A DNA stretch of 42,816 nucleotides from Heterostelium multicystogenum (lineage: Eukaryota > Evosea > Eumycetozoa > Acytosteliales > Acytosteliaceae): assembly GCA_003667245.1 (NCBI GenBank), contig RCNN01000272.1:1-42816 (forward strand). The letters run 5' to 3'. Below, piece after piece: positions 1 through 9,965 of the stretch (positions are counted from its first letter, which is position 1; each line of letters opens with the position of its first letter). The position numbers were made by a program, and so were the translations under genes. The notes under the pieces are model-generated. The model saw only the letters and a list, made by a program, of their open reading frames with translations. It ran no database searches and was not told the origin of the DNA.

Positions 1-734
1 GGTGGTTCGTTGGGTTTTGGATCAACGGTTGAGTTTCCAAAAAGAATATAATTGGATTTCCAATAATACATAAGATAACATGGCACCAAGACCAATATAC
101 CAACCATATTTAAATCCCAATGGTAACTTTCATACTATAGTATCATTGATTAATAGAAATTCTTTTTCTTGATTTCAATAATGATACTTACTTTAGAATT
201 TGACAAGCTTCCAGTATAATGTTTGGCATTGTCTAACAAATGAATCATTTTCAATACATGTATGATCATTATCATGGATTGGTTTACGCAATGCCATGGT
301 TAGATTTGCTATGATAACGACTGATAAAAAGTTGAAAAGGAATGAAGCATTGAATAAAGTGAAGAAAATGAGTGGTGCTCTACGGCAGGTGGTGTTTTGA
401 CCTTTAAGATGGATAAGTCCAACCAAAATGGTTGTCACTAAGAAAATATAGATATGGTTCTCAAAAGAGAGAGAATAGCTGAGAAAAGTACTAATCCTCT
501 GGGCCAGGATCTTAGTGAATAGAAATTGTCATCGTCTACACCATTGATATTGTCATCGATTTCGACTCCAAAGTTATAAATACTCTGATGGTTTACATGC
601 TCGATCTTGGTACCATTAATAAAATATACTTCTTTATATTTTATTTCATATTGTACTGTAAACATTGATGCCATGATCAAGATAGCGAGCATCATCAGAA
701 GCAAGGTAACAAATTCTTTTGGTATATTAAACAT
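1..734 (-). CDS. Four-helix membrane protein, paralogue 1 (runs off window start, frame-broken)
   Basis: Unrecognised small integral membrane protein. The first exon (734 to 192) opens with a hydrophobic helix (MFNIPKEFVTLLLMMLAIL), then an extracytoplasmic-type loop with an N-G-T glycosylation motif, an S-W-P-R motif, and two more hydrophobic segments followed by a Cys-containing loop. A 57-bp intron (191-135, GTAAGT...TAG) leads to a last exon (134 to 1) encoding a fourth helix, open to the window edge. The order helix, N-glycosylated loop, helix, helix, Cys loop, helix recalls claudin/PMP22 topology, but I see no diagnostic claudin motif. It is a paralogue of the gene at 2399-3329, sharing the NGT(K/E)I, WPR and WK...|Y..Y(H/K)W segments and the intron position. 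One extra T is needed near 464 and one fewer T near 193 to keep the conserved frame, so it is either a pseudogene or affected by base-calling errors. Confidence 0.6.
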
Positions 735-2398
735 TTTTTGAAATAATTTGTTACAATTATAAATATTATTTATAGTTTGTTGTGGTGATTGGAAATTATT
801 TCTGGAGGAAAAAAAGATGAAAGCAACAAAAGTAATTGCTTTTAATATAATCTAATTATTATGACTTGATTGATTTATATTGATTAATTAATTTAATAAT
901 AGGAAATTAAATTAAATTAATATATATTGATGTGATATTATTGGTAGGTATAAATCCTTTCTGAATGATGTGGAATGATTTGGATTTGATTTTGAGGAAA
1001 TTGTTATTGTGTTGTCTAAAAATAAATTAAATATGGTAAATGGTGTATTATTTAGAGTGATTGTTCGACTTGGAAAAGATTTATAATTAAAAATAGGAGT
1101 GGTGTTTTTGATAATATGGATGATGATGTGTTGTAGAGTGTTGGATAAATTGGAAAATGTTAAAAGTATTTATCTGATTAGGGTTGAAAATAATAGATAG
1201 GAAGTAATCAAAATTACTAAATTTATAAAAAATAGAAATTGTTTGAATGATTTTGTAAATGTTTGGTAATATTACTCCTTGGTATTGTATTTTCAGATGA
1301 GTATTGTTTGATTGGAGTAGAGTAGGTTAGGGTTTAAGAAGGTTTGGATTTAGGATAATACTGATATTAGTGTTTTTTCATCTTGGAATTTAATTTTTTT
1401 ATTTGGTCGTGGAGTTAATGGTTAAATATTATGGTTTTGGGTGTAGGTGGTAATAATGGTTGTAAATAGTTAATGTTGTGGAGATTATATAATAATAATA
1501 TATAAAATTAGTATCGGAATATAGATATTATAAATGATAAAAATAATATTTTAATTTAATACTATTTATTCCATATGAGACCATACCTACCACATGATAA
1601 GTTGAAAACCATTTAATGGAAATGAACAAAGTTATAAATTAAAAACAAAAATAACTATGTTTTTAATATTATTGTTATTGATACTGTTTCTGTTGTTGGA
1701 TAAAAAGATAATAGATGTAACAAATTGCTGAAAAGATTCTCACTTTGCAGCTAACAACTGAAACAAATATAAAATAATAATATTAATACCAATTATATCG
1801 AAGAAGAGAGATTGCAAAGTTATCATTTTTTACATAAAAGTAAAGCCTATCAATAGATATTTAATCATATATAATTGATATATTATTTCTATGCATATGT
1901 ATTGGTCGTTCCAGTAGCAATTTATATACTATTACCATGAATAAAGCAATGTGTTGATGAGCTATTCAACCAACCACACCTACTCAATAGTTTGTTACAT
2001 AGAATACTTAAAAAAATCGACTAATGAACAAACTAAATCTTTGAATTATTATTTATAAAAATAATAACCTAACCACATTAGTATACTTGTATATTAATAT
2101 ATTTAACATACATTCAAAACATTTTCAATTAGTGTATCTACATATTTATCACACACAAAAATAACAATACATAGTTATATATACTAATAAATGGGGTTTG
2201 ACATTCAACACATGTGGTTTGAAATGAGAATGTGTGGTGTGTTTGTAAGGGTTAGTTTTATTATTATTATGGAAAACGTTGTTAATACATAAATTGTTAC
2301 TAATTAATAGATGTATAAGGATCAAACGCATTTGACTGCAAAAATTATTACTAGAATGTAATGTAAAACAAATTGGATATGTTGTATTATTTATTTAA
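735..2398. other. AT-rich intergenic region between two paralogues
   Basis: No supported gene. Both strands are full of stops and A/T runs. The 800-1500 part is unusually T/G-biased on the plus strand. The 10-mer CACATGTGGT occurs at 2209-2218 and recurs near 4.0 kb (see separate entry). A 60-codon ORF at 2149-2331 has no protein-like composition. Confidence 0.5.
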
Positions 2399-3329
2399 TT
2401 AATTTTCGTCAATTGAATAAATTTTATCTTTGTTCAGACCTAATACGAATTGATCGTATTCAGAATCTTCTTCCTTTCCAATGTCATTTGGAATTTGAAT
2501 GATATCGATACTAGAGTTCAATTTCTTGTTGAGCTTACAGTTCAATGGAATTAATACAATCATCATTATGATGCGATCAATTCCATCCACCAACCAAAGT
2601 TCAAATCCCCACTTATAGTACACATACTGAACGATTCATATTAATCGATGTTATAATCAGGTTGGTGATTAGATTGGTTAAAAAATTAATCATACAAGAT
2701 GATTGGAATTAAATTGGTTAAAATTTGATTGTAAATAACATATAACTAAAAAAAAATAAAATATATTTACCTTGATGGTGTGTGATGTACACTTCCAGAT
2801 AGACTCTTTGCATTGGTGAACATATTGTTTGTCTACCATGCACGAATGGTCCTGAACCAATACATTAGAATAACGGAATGCATAAGACATTCCACCGTAT
2901 GGAACAAGTGATACAAAAGTGAAGAGAAGAGCTCCTATCAAGAAGACAAGAGCAATGGTTTGGTGCATTCTGAGATTCGAGGAGCTCTTGAATGGAGTAA
3001 CAAAGATACCGTATCCAATTAAAGCGATAATTCCAATAATTTGAGTGACTCCAGTCGAGATGAGAATGTAATTAACACGTGGCCATGGTGACTTCTCTTT
3101 GAAAACATGAGTTTCATTACTGCTGGAACTGGATTTCAAATTAATTCTCCTCGAATGCAAAATTATAAAAGTATTTATATTTGTGATTGTGGATCTCTGT
3201 TCCATTATATACATATTTCTGATGATATCTTATTGTATAGACTGGGGAAAGTAGATTAATTACCAACATTGTTGTCGAAGCAAACAACAATACTGAAATT
3301 ATGATTGTATATAATTTCCTATCCTCCAT
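2399..3329 (-). CDS. Four-helix membrane protein, paralogue 2
   Basis: Paralogue of the gene at 1-734. Exon 1 (3329 to 2771) begins MEDRKLYTIIISVLLFAS, a signal-anchor-like helix, followed by a loop with N-G-T-E-I, an S-P-W-P-R motif, two long hydrophobic helices, and a loop with two Cys. A 144-bp intron (2770-2627, GTAAAT...CAG, phase 0) is followed by exon 2 (2626 to 2399), which carries the fourth helix and a short acidic cytosolic-type tail ending DKIYSIDEN. The reading frame breaks once near 3148: after F-E-E-N the frame hits TAA, and skipping one T restores the conserved frame. Topology is tetraspan. The function is unknown, and claudin/PMP22-like is only a topological comparison. The same intron in both paralogues supports descent from one gene by duplication. 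Confidence 0.65.
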
Positions 3330-4579
3330 TTCTTTTTAAAAACTACACCATTAGAATTCCAAACTTTACACTATTATTATTATTAATTTAATAATATCCT
3401 ATTATTATTTTCTTTGACTTATTCTATTATAATATTTAATTTAGTTTAATTAAATTAATAATAAACTAAAATAGTAGTTAAATAAATAAATCTTTATTCT
3501 CTAATGAATGAATGAATAAATAAATATTATAATAAATAAATAAACTTGTTCTTAACAATTGAAAAACAAAAATTATATTCAGGATGTTGTAGTAGCTTAA
3601 ACTCACCTATTGCCAAAGTAAATGCACAGCAAGTGTTATTTTACTAAAACAACTACAGCAGCAACAACAACAACTAAACAACAGTAGCTCGCATATCATA
3701 GCTACATAATTACCTTTCCAGATTTAAATAAATATTATAATATAATTAATAATAATATTAAATTTTATTTAATTGTTAAAAGATCCTACTTTGTTTCAAT
3801 CCTTTTTTAGCTGAAAAGCTCATACATAAGTGTAGATGGGAACAGGCTTTAGTGTATCTCTACTTATGGCAAAACGCGAATAAAATACATAGAAGATCTT
3901 ATAAAAAACATAATACTTAAATGTAAACACACTTTTACGAAGCTAGCTGGTGTGACAAGTTTTACAATGGTTAACTACTAAACTGTTAAATTAGGTAAAT
4001 CTGAAATTTCAATATGAAATAAACTTCACATGTGGTGGTGGTTGGTTGTATTTCAAATGATAGTTTTACCACATGTGCGTAAACATATTGATAATAATAT
4101 ATAAATGTTTTTATTTGTATCTACTTATTATTTTTGTTATTTGTTTTTTTTATGAAGTACAACTTAATAATAAAAACAAAATAAAGTTATACAATTACTA
4201 AATATACGTCCAATACTCTTTGAATGAACTTATTCAATTTTTAACATATTATCTCTAAAGAAATAATATATTCAGATTATAATAAATTTATATCTAAGAT
4301 ATAACAAACATATCTTTGAGTGGAAAATGAAATTAATAATAATGCGGAGCATGCAATTTTTTTTGTTGCATTTTTTTTTCTTTTATTTATTTTGAATTTT
4401 TTTTTAATGTTTGGTTTATGCAAAACGAAAATAGTTGTAATGTGATTCGATGATCAATAGTTTTTTTATTTTATTTATTGATTAAAATCATTATTATTAC
4501 ATACATACATTATATTATAGCTTGATCAGTGTCGACTAGATTAAGTTGTAATATAAGTAGTGTAGTAGATTCGGTAATA
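3330..4579. other. AT-rich intergenic region
   Basis: No supported coding sequence. It lies between the divergent start of the minus-strand membrane protein gene and the mitochondrial S9 gene, so it probably holds both promoters. It contains simple AATGA/AAATA repeats at 3500-3545, CAA/CAG-rich sequence at 3650-3690, and an inverted repeat at 4027-4077. A stretch at 3780-3960 is less A/T-rich than its surroundings but has no usable ORF. Confidence 0.4.
4027..4077. repeat. Inverted repeat of CACATGTGGT
   Basis: CACATGTGGT at 4027-4036 is repeated in reverse complement at 4068-4077 (ACCACATGTG), a perfect 10+10 bp match separated by 31 bp. A third copy lies at 2209-2218. Each copy contains the palindrome ACATGT. 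The position, upstream of two divergent genes, fits a paired protein-binding site, but that is inference. Confidence 0.45.
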
Positions 4580-5732
4580 ATGATATCAAGTTCACTGACC
4601 TCGCTATTTGCTTCGAGGTTGAAGTTGAATACTTCTGCAGTATCATCTTTATACTTGCCATCAAGACAGCAGTTCAGTTATGGTGTAGCACATTACTCAT
4701 TTGGAAGCATTGGTTGCAGCAACAACAGCAAGTGCGCCTGTCAGAGATGTATAAATATAAACAGCAAAAATAAGCAACAATATAAATATAAAGAGATGTT
4801 ATTCAACAAAGAACAGCAATGACAACAACAACAACAATGTAGATAAGAACAAAAAAATATACGATTTAGAGAGTCTGGAAAACGATCCATACGAAGACGT
4901 CGAGGTGGATCCAGAGATTAAAGTAGATCCAGTCATTTTGGATCGTATTCGTATCAACAATTCTTCATTGCTTCGTAAGACTCCACTCGACCCAAAGGCA
5001 CGTGATGCCTCCAACATCGAGGAGCTTCGTTCACGTAATCGTTTGAATTTCCAACACGAGTATCAGGAGCAATTCGATCGTGAGCTCCACTCTAGAATCC
5101 CTGACCCAACAAATGACGATGTCGATCAATATCAGGTCCGTGGTGCTATTCCACTACCAGAGCACGACGAGATTCTCACACACCCACGTCTCGCCGAAGA
5201 TTGGGCCGCTGAGGAGTTGGAAGACGAAGACGCCGAAGACGAAGTGCTCCTCGATGATGAGGACAACTTCTTGGAGTTTGACTCCAATCGTTTCGAACCA
5301 TTTTTGCCAGCTCGTCCCATTCCACGTGTTGAAAACGTCTACGACGGTGTAGCCCACGGTTACTCCAAGCGTAAGGATGCCAGAGCAGTCGCCTTGATCC
5401 GTTTGGGAAGCGGTGAGTTGACTATCAACGGTCGTACACTCGCTGACTACTTTGGAAACTGCATCGCCTACAAGGATACCGTCTTGAGACCATTGGTCAT
5501 CACTGAAACCCTCGTCAAGTGGGACATTGAAATTAGAGTCCAAGGTGGAGGTATTAAAGGTCAAGCTGAAGCAATTTGTCGTGCTCTCGCTCTTGCCATC
5601 TCTAACTACGATCTCGGATACCGTATGGCTCTCAGATTCTCAGGACTACTCAAACACGACATCAGACGTGTCGAAAGAAAGAAGCCAGGTCAATTGAAGG
5701 CAAGAAAGAAGTTCCCATTGGTAAAGAGATAA
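4580..5732 (+). CDS. mrps9: Mitochondrial small-subunit ribosomal protein uS9m (frame break in N-terminal part)
   Basis: Component of the mitochondrial 30S-like subunit. The uS9 domain fills the last ~130 residues: D-A-R-A-V-A-L-I-R-L-G-S-G, G-G-G-I-K-G-Q-A-E-A-I, then the basic tail ending K-A-R-K-K-F-P-L-V-K-R. This tail is the conserved uS9 C-terminus, which reaches toward the P-site tRNA. N-terminal to it lies a ~120-residue extension with a Glu/Asp cluster (about E-E-L-E-D-E-D-A-E-D-E). The start at 4580 gives a Ser/Leu/Arg-rich, acid-free leader (MISSSLTSLFASRLKL) typical of a mitochondrial presequence. The leader and the body (open from 4761) are in different frames. Dropping one A from the A5 run near 4766-4770 joins them, whereas no plausible AT-rich intron separates them. 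The body is certain; the exact N-terminus is not. Confidence 0.9.
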
Positions 5733-5816
5733 TACACTTTTTTTAGAATTCTGTGTATTAAAATTTTCAAATTTTTTGGAGACAGTAACGTCAAATGCTG
5801 AAGAGATAATACACTT
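5724..5816 (+). repeat. Direct repeat spanning the uS9m stop codon
   Basis: The 16-mer AAGAGATAATACACTT occurs at 5724-5739, where it includes the last codons and the TAA of the uS9m gene, and again at 5801-5816, 77 bp downstream in the 3' flank. It looks like a local duplication of the end of the coding region. Confidence 0.6.
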
Positions 5817-7188
5817 AACTCAAACAAAAAAAACACAATAAAACATTAGTTTACATATATTAATTCACGATGATCATTCAAATCTATCTTCCGACATTGA
5901 TATTATTTTTAAATCTTCTCTGTACATTAAAATGTTTTTATTAAAACTTCCAGTAGTTTGACATACTATGAATATATCAACCAATTATTAATATTCCACT
6001 TCCTTTCTCCCTTTTCTTATGTAAATATAATATTTGAAACAAATATAATAACTTAATGTCAAAGAAACATCCACATGAATAGAAACAAATAGGATATACT
6101 TAGAAATAAAGAATATCACTTGAGATGGACCTCTGTTTTAGAATATTAAAGTAATTTTTAAAAAGATTTCTAAACATTACAAATTACAGTATGTAATCAT
6201 GGTTTTTAAATTGTTTTCTTTAATTTACAATTCTAGGTACATGGAAATGGATAGATAGTTGTAGCTTATAATGATATATTAATTTGACTTGAAGTTGATT
6301 GAAGAAATCCATTGACCAGTATTACAAATTTACCATGATGATAATCTTGAAAGTTGATAAGATTATTCATTCGACACATATAGTTATTAATATTAAATAT
6401 AAAGTCAATATAACTATATGTTAACTAAATCAAAGAAACATTATTGCTAATCTACAATAAATGTAGTTGTAGTTGAACTTTACTTTACTTTGGTTTGACA
6501 AAATAAATTCAACCCATTTCAATAGTATTGTGTATTAAATAGAATTACAACCAATCTATAAAAACAATATTAATTAATAAATAAATAAAGATAGATAAAT
6601 AATGTTAGTTTCAATTGTCATAAATCACCCATTACTCATAATAATAATAATAAAAATAAAAAGTGGACAAAACAACAAGTTTCAAAATTTCAAATGACTA
6701 AGGGAAGTGGTAGTGTGTTTGAAATACAAAAGATATAATGATTGAAACTACTTGCTGCTGGTGCTGATGATGATGAATTGATAGATTTCCCCAAGTACCA
6801 CTCCACAAATATAGAACTAACAGAAAATATCAATAAACTTGGTGTGGTATACAAATATATAGATGTTTATTACAATTTTGATGGTTTTGTCTCACTTCAA
6901 CTATCTATTTCTTTTTATCTATCTATTTATCTATCTTTATATGTTTTAATTTGTATTTCTTCTATTTTCTAATGTCTTTCTTCAAATATCCAATACAATC
7001 CTTTCGAATACAATAATTTTAAATATTATTTATATCCAATTTTCCAATTCCTAAAATCTAATTCATCCAATTAATACATAAATAAATAATAAATTAGATA
7101 AATAATAAGATTCCTACAATTCTAATTAAATAGTTGTTTACGAAATACTTTTACAATAATAAAATATTTTGGATTTAATTAATCAAAA
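5817..7188. other. AT-rich intergenic region
   Basis: About 1.4 kb without a supported gene, between uS9m and the TTC39-type gene. It includes AATAAA-like signals after uS9m, an AATAAT/AATAAA-rich tract near 6635-6660, and CTAT repeats near 6900-6940. An open frame at 6742-6972 starts without ATG and is low complexity. Confidence 0.4.
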
Positions 7189-9094
7189 ATGATTGATGAT
7201 GAAATTTCACAAGCTATTTCACATATTTGGAATAATAGATTCGACCAGGCTGAATCATTATTAATATCAAAGGCCTCTATTCACCCAAGATATTGTCTTC
7301 ATTATGCGGAATCTGCTTTTTTGAGATCATTTATAACCGCCAGTTTGGATGACACCGAGTTGGCATTGAAAAGATTAAAAGAGACCAGAGAATTGGCTGA
7401 ATCCTACATCAAGATTTTGGAGTCAAATAAATGTCCACCTGGCTATAAGGATTTAAGATCAAAAGATGAATTTAAAAAATCATTTATTGGATTGCAAAGT
7501 TGTAGGTATTACCTCAATATAGAAATCTGACTCGATTCCATCTTTTAACTGTCTTTTTTTTCAAAATAGGTTCTTGGCGATTCACTATATATGTTGGCAG
7601 TATTACAAATTACAAGAGACTCGAAATTCAAAGGATGCTTCAATATGAGAAAGAGTTGGAAAGTATTTGAGGAGGCTTTAAAACAAGTTAAAGATGGTGT
7701 CAAGTATGATGATCAGCTTTTGGAATGCTTGCATTTTGGTGCCGGATTCTTTTTCTTTGCCATGTCAATCATTCCACAAAAGTTCCTCAAGATTGTCGAA
7801 TTTGTAGGATTTAAAGCTGACAGGGAGTTGGGTCTCCAGTATATTCGAGAATGCAGCAGCTTCAATTCAAATGGTATTCGTTCACCGTTTGCCACAATGG
7901 TTTTGTTGTTTAATAATCTTCTTTTGCCAAGAGGACTCTACAATCCAGCCAAGCAACTCAGAGAGGCTGAGATTCTGTTGGAAGAAAATGTAACTAGATA
8001 TCCCGAGGGTTCTCTATTTCATGTGATGATGAGCCACTGCCACCGCAAACAGTGCCGTATTGACAAGGGACTCGAGGCTATGGAGCAAGCCATTGAGAAT
8101 TGCAGTGGCTTCAAAAGTCCACCTGCAATCTACAGCTATGAATTGGCTTGCTGCTACTGTATGAGATTGGAATGGAACAAAGCAATCACTTTGTTTGAAG
8201 AGCTAACCAAGGATGATACCTTCCAAATTAGAGCACTATGCGGACTCCAATTGGCAAGTTGCTATTTCATGACTGGACAACGTGCTAAGGGTGACGAAAC
8301 CTTGGCATGTATCAAATCCTACGCCAAGAAGTCGTCCAGTGTAGATCCCATCATTGTCCGTCAAGCTGCCAGATATCTCCAATCGGGAGGACATTTCTCA
8401 GCATTCGAGATCCAGTATCTTAGAAGAGATTTGGCCAAGCTGGAGAAGAAATACGCTGAGATGGCACTGGATGCACTGGTGAAGATTGCAGCATCGAGAA
8501 ATGTCCTTACTCCAGTGAAGCCTCCTTCTGCTAGCAGCCAATCACAAGGTGGATTCCTGAGTCGTACTTTCTCATTTGGCTCAAAAGAAGCAGCGCGAAG
8601 ATCAACAAGAAACATCAGTCTCCTCTCCAGAGATGATCAACGACCGTGCTGCCTACTTGATGATCCGTGGAGCCATTCTCAAGGGTATCGACCGAGTTGA
8701 GGAGTCAATGACATGCTTTGAGGAAGTGATAGCACTGCAGCCACACCTCACTGAGAAGTTCTATTACCCATATTGCCTCTATGAGATGTCTGAGAGCCAC
8801 TTCCACCTGAAGAATCACGAAGTATCGCTGGACTATCTCAAGCGCTGCAACGCTGTCAGCGGCGGATATGACTGGGAAGATCCACTCAAAGTACGTCTTC
8901 GTGTGACCATGGACCAAATCAAGAAAGACGGTGCAGGAATATCCGATGACTGGGGTGAGGGTAGTGAAGAAAACGAAGAGCAATCCCACACACAAAGCAA
9001 CCCAACTACACCTTCATCTCATCAATCGCCATGCATTCCCAAGAATCAACAACATTCGCAACAACAGCAATTTGATCAACTATCAATTCAGTGA
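7189..9094 (+). CDS. TTC39/Iml2-family tetratricopeptide protein
   Basis: Member of the TTC39 (human TTC39A/B/C) and yeast Iml2 family, cytosolic/peripheral helical-repeat proteins; family members have been linked to lipid-droplet, inclusion and sterol biology. Exon 1 (7189-7505) starts MIDDEISQAISHIWNNRFDQ, a first TPR-like hairpin. Exon 2 (7570-9094) carries the family core: V-L-G-D-S-L-Y-M-L-A-V-L-Q, N-M-R-K-S-W-K, F-F-A-M-S-I-I-P, V-E-F-V-G-F-K-A-D-R-E-L-G-L, and TPR pairs such as L-E-W-N-K-A-I-T-L-F-E-E-L. A final TPR block (G-I-D-R-V-E-E-S-M-T-C-F-E-E-V) precedes a Ser/Gln-rich tail. Two anomalies: the intron (7506-7569, GTATTA...TAG) joins the exons one base out of phase, and the frame shifts near 8585-8590, repaired by dropping one A of AAAA. 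Family assignment is firm; subtype is not. Confidence 0.85.
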
Positions 9095-9965
9095 TCATAC
9101 ACACACCTATACATATAAAGATATATATATATACAAATAAATTTGTATTTTTTTTGCCTCACTTCATTATAAATCATTATTTAATTAAAAATTGATTTTG
9201 ATTTTTATTTTTTTGGTTTTTTTTTGATCATTTGCTCGATTTGGATGGCTTTTTTATGGTTTTTTTTTAATTTTGTTGAATGACTTTTTTTTATTCGTTT
9301 CAACTTACCCTTTTCCATCTAATCAACCCACCAAAACACACCAATAAAAATCACAACAACATAAAATTTATTACGATAAAATTTGATTTCATTCCCTTTA
9401 ATATCTTGCAAAACTACTTTATTATTGTCAACTTCCCTTCTTTTAATTATCATTATTTTTCTACTTGTATTATTTCAGTAGCATTGTTTTAATTATTTAT
9501 TATAATAAATAAATATATTAAAAAATTAATATAATACAATAATAAAAGTAAAAGCGTCGGACTAGAGTTAAATAAGTGAAGTGAAAGTGTTTGGATCTTT
9601 TAATTAATTGATTCAAAACGAAATTCATCAACAACACCTAACAATTAATATCTTGTCAAACAACACACCACAAAACAAACCACAATTCACACACTTAATA
9701 TATATATATATTTAAATTAATATACAATTGTAAATTAATAATATTATAGCATTGTAAATTCAACACCCAACTAAAACAAACTAATAAAACCCAACAACAG
9801 CATCCATAACATCGTAGGATTGTAGTATATTATCAAGTTTTAAAATTTATTGGATTATTAATACTATAAAAAGTCAGTTTAATTAATAAGCAACCAAATA
9901 CCAAATTTATAACAACAAAAAACATTAGTTAGTAACATTATTATTAGTAATTTATTTAAAAAATC
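9095..9965. other. AT-rich intergenic region / CARMIL promoter
   Basis: 870 bp with no supported gene. Long T runs at 9140-9290 give way to A/C-rich sequence (CAAC, AACACC repeats) from 9630 to 9960 just upstream of the CARMIL ATG. A/C-rich 5' leaders of this kind are common before dictyostelid genes, so transcription probably starts in the 9.5-9.9 kb part. Confidence 0.4.

Noticed and set aside
2599..2610. GTTCAAATCCCC resembling a tRNA B box
   Set aside because: It lies inside the last exon of the membrane protein on the other strand (W-G-F-E-L segment), and no matching A box or cloverleaf arms are present.
5154..5564. 136-codon antisense ORF inside uS9m
   Set aside because: Shadow of a conserved gene with biased codon use; no independent support.
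6742..6972. 76-codon plus-strand ORF
   Set aside because: No ATG start. The N-terminal part comes from CTG/ATG triplet repeats and the C-terminal part from CTAT repeats; nothing resembles a protein domain.
9280..9492. 70-codon plus-strand ORF upstream of CARMIL
   Set aside because: Phe/Asn/Ile/His translation of A/T-rich DNA with no supporting signal.
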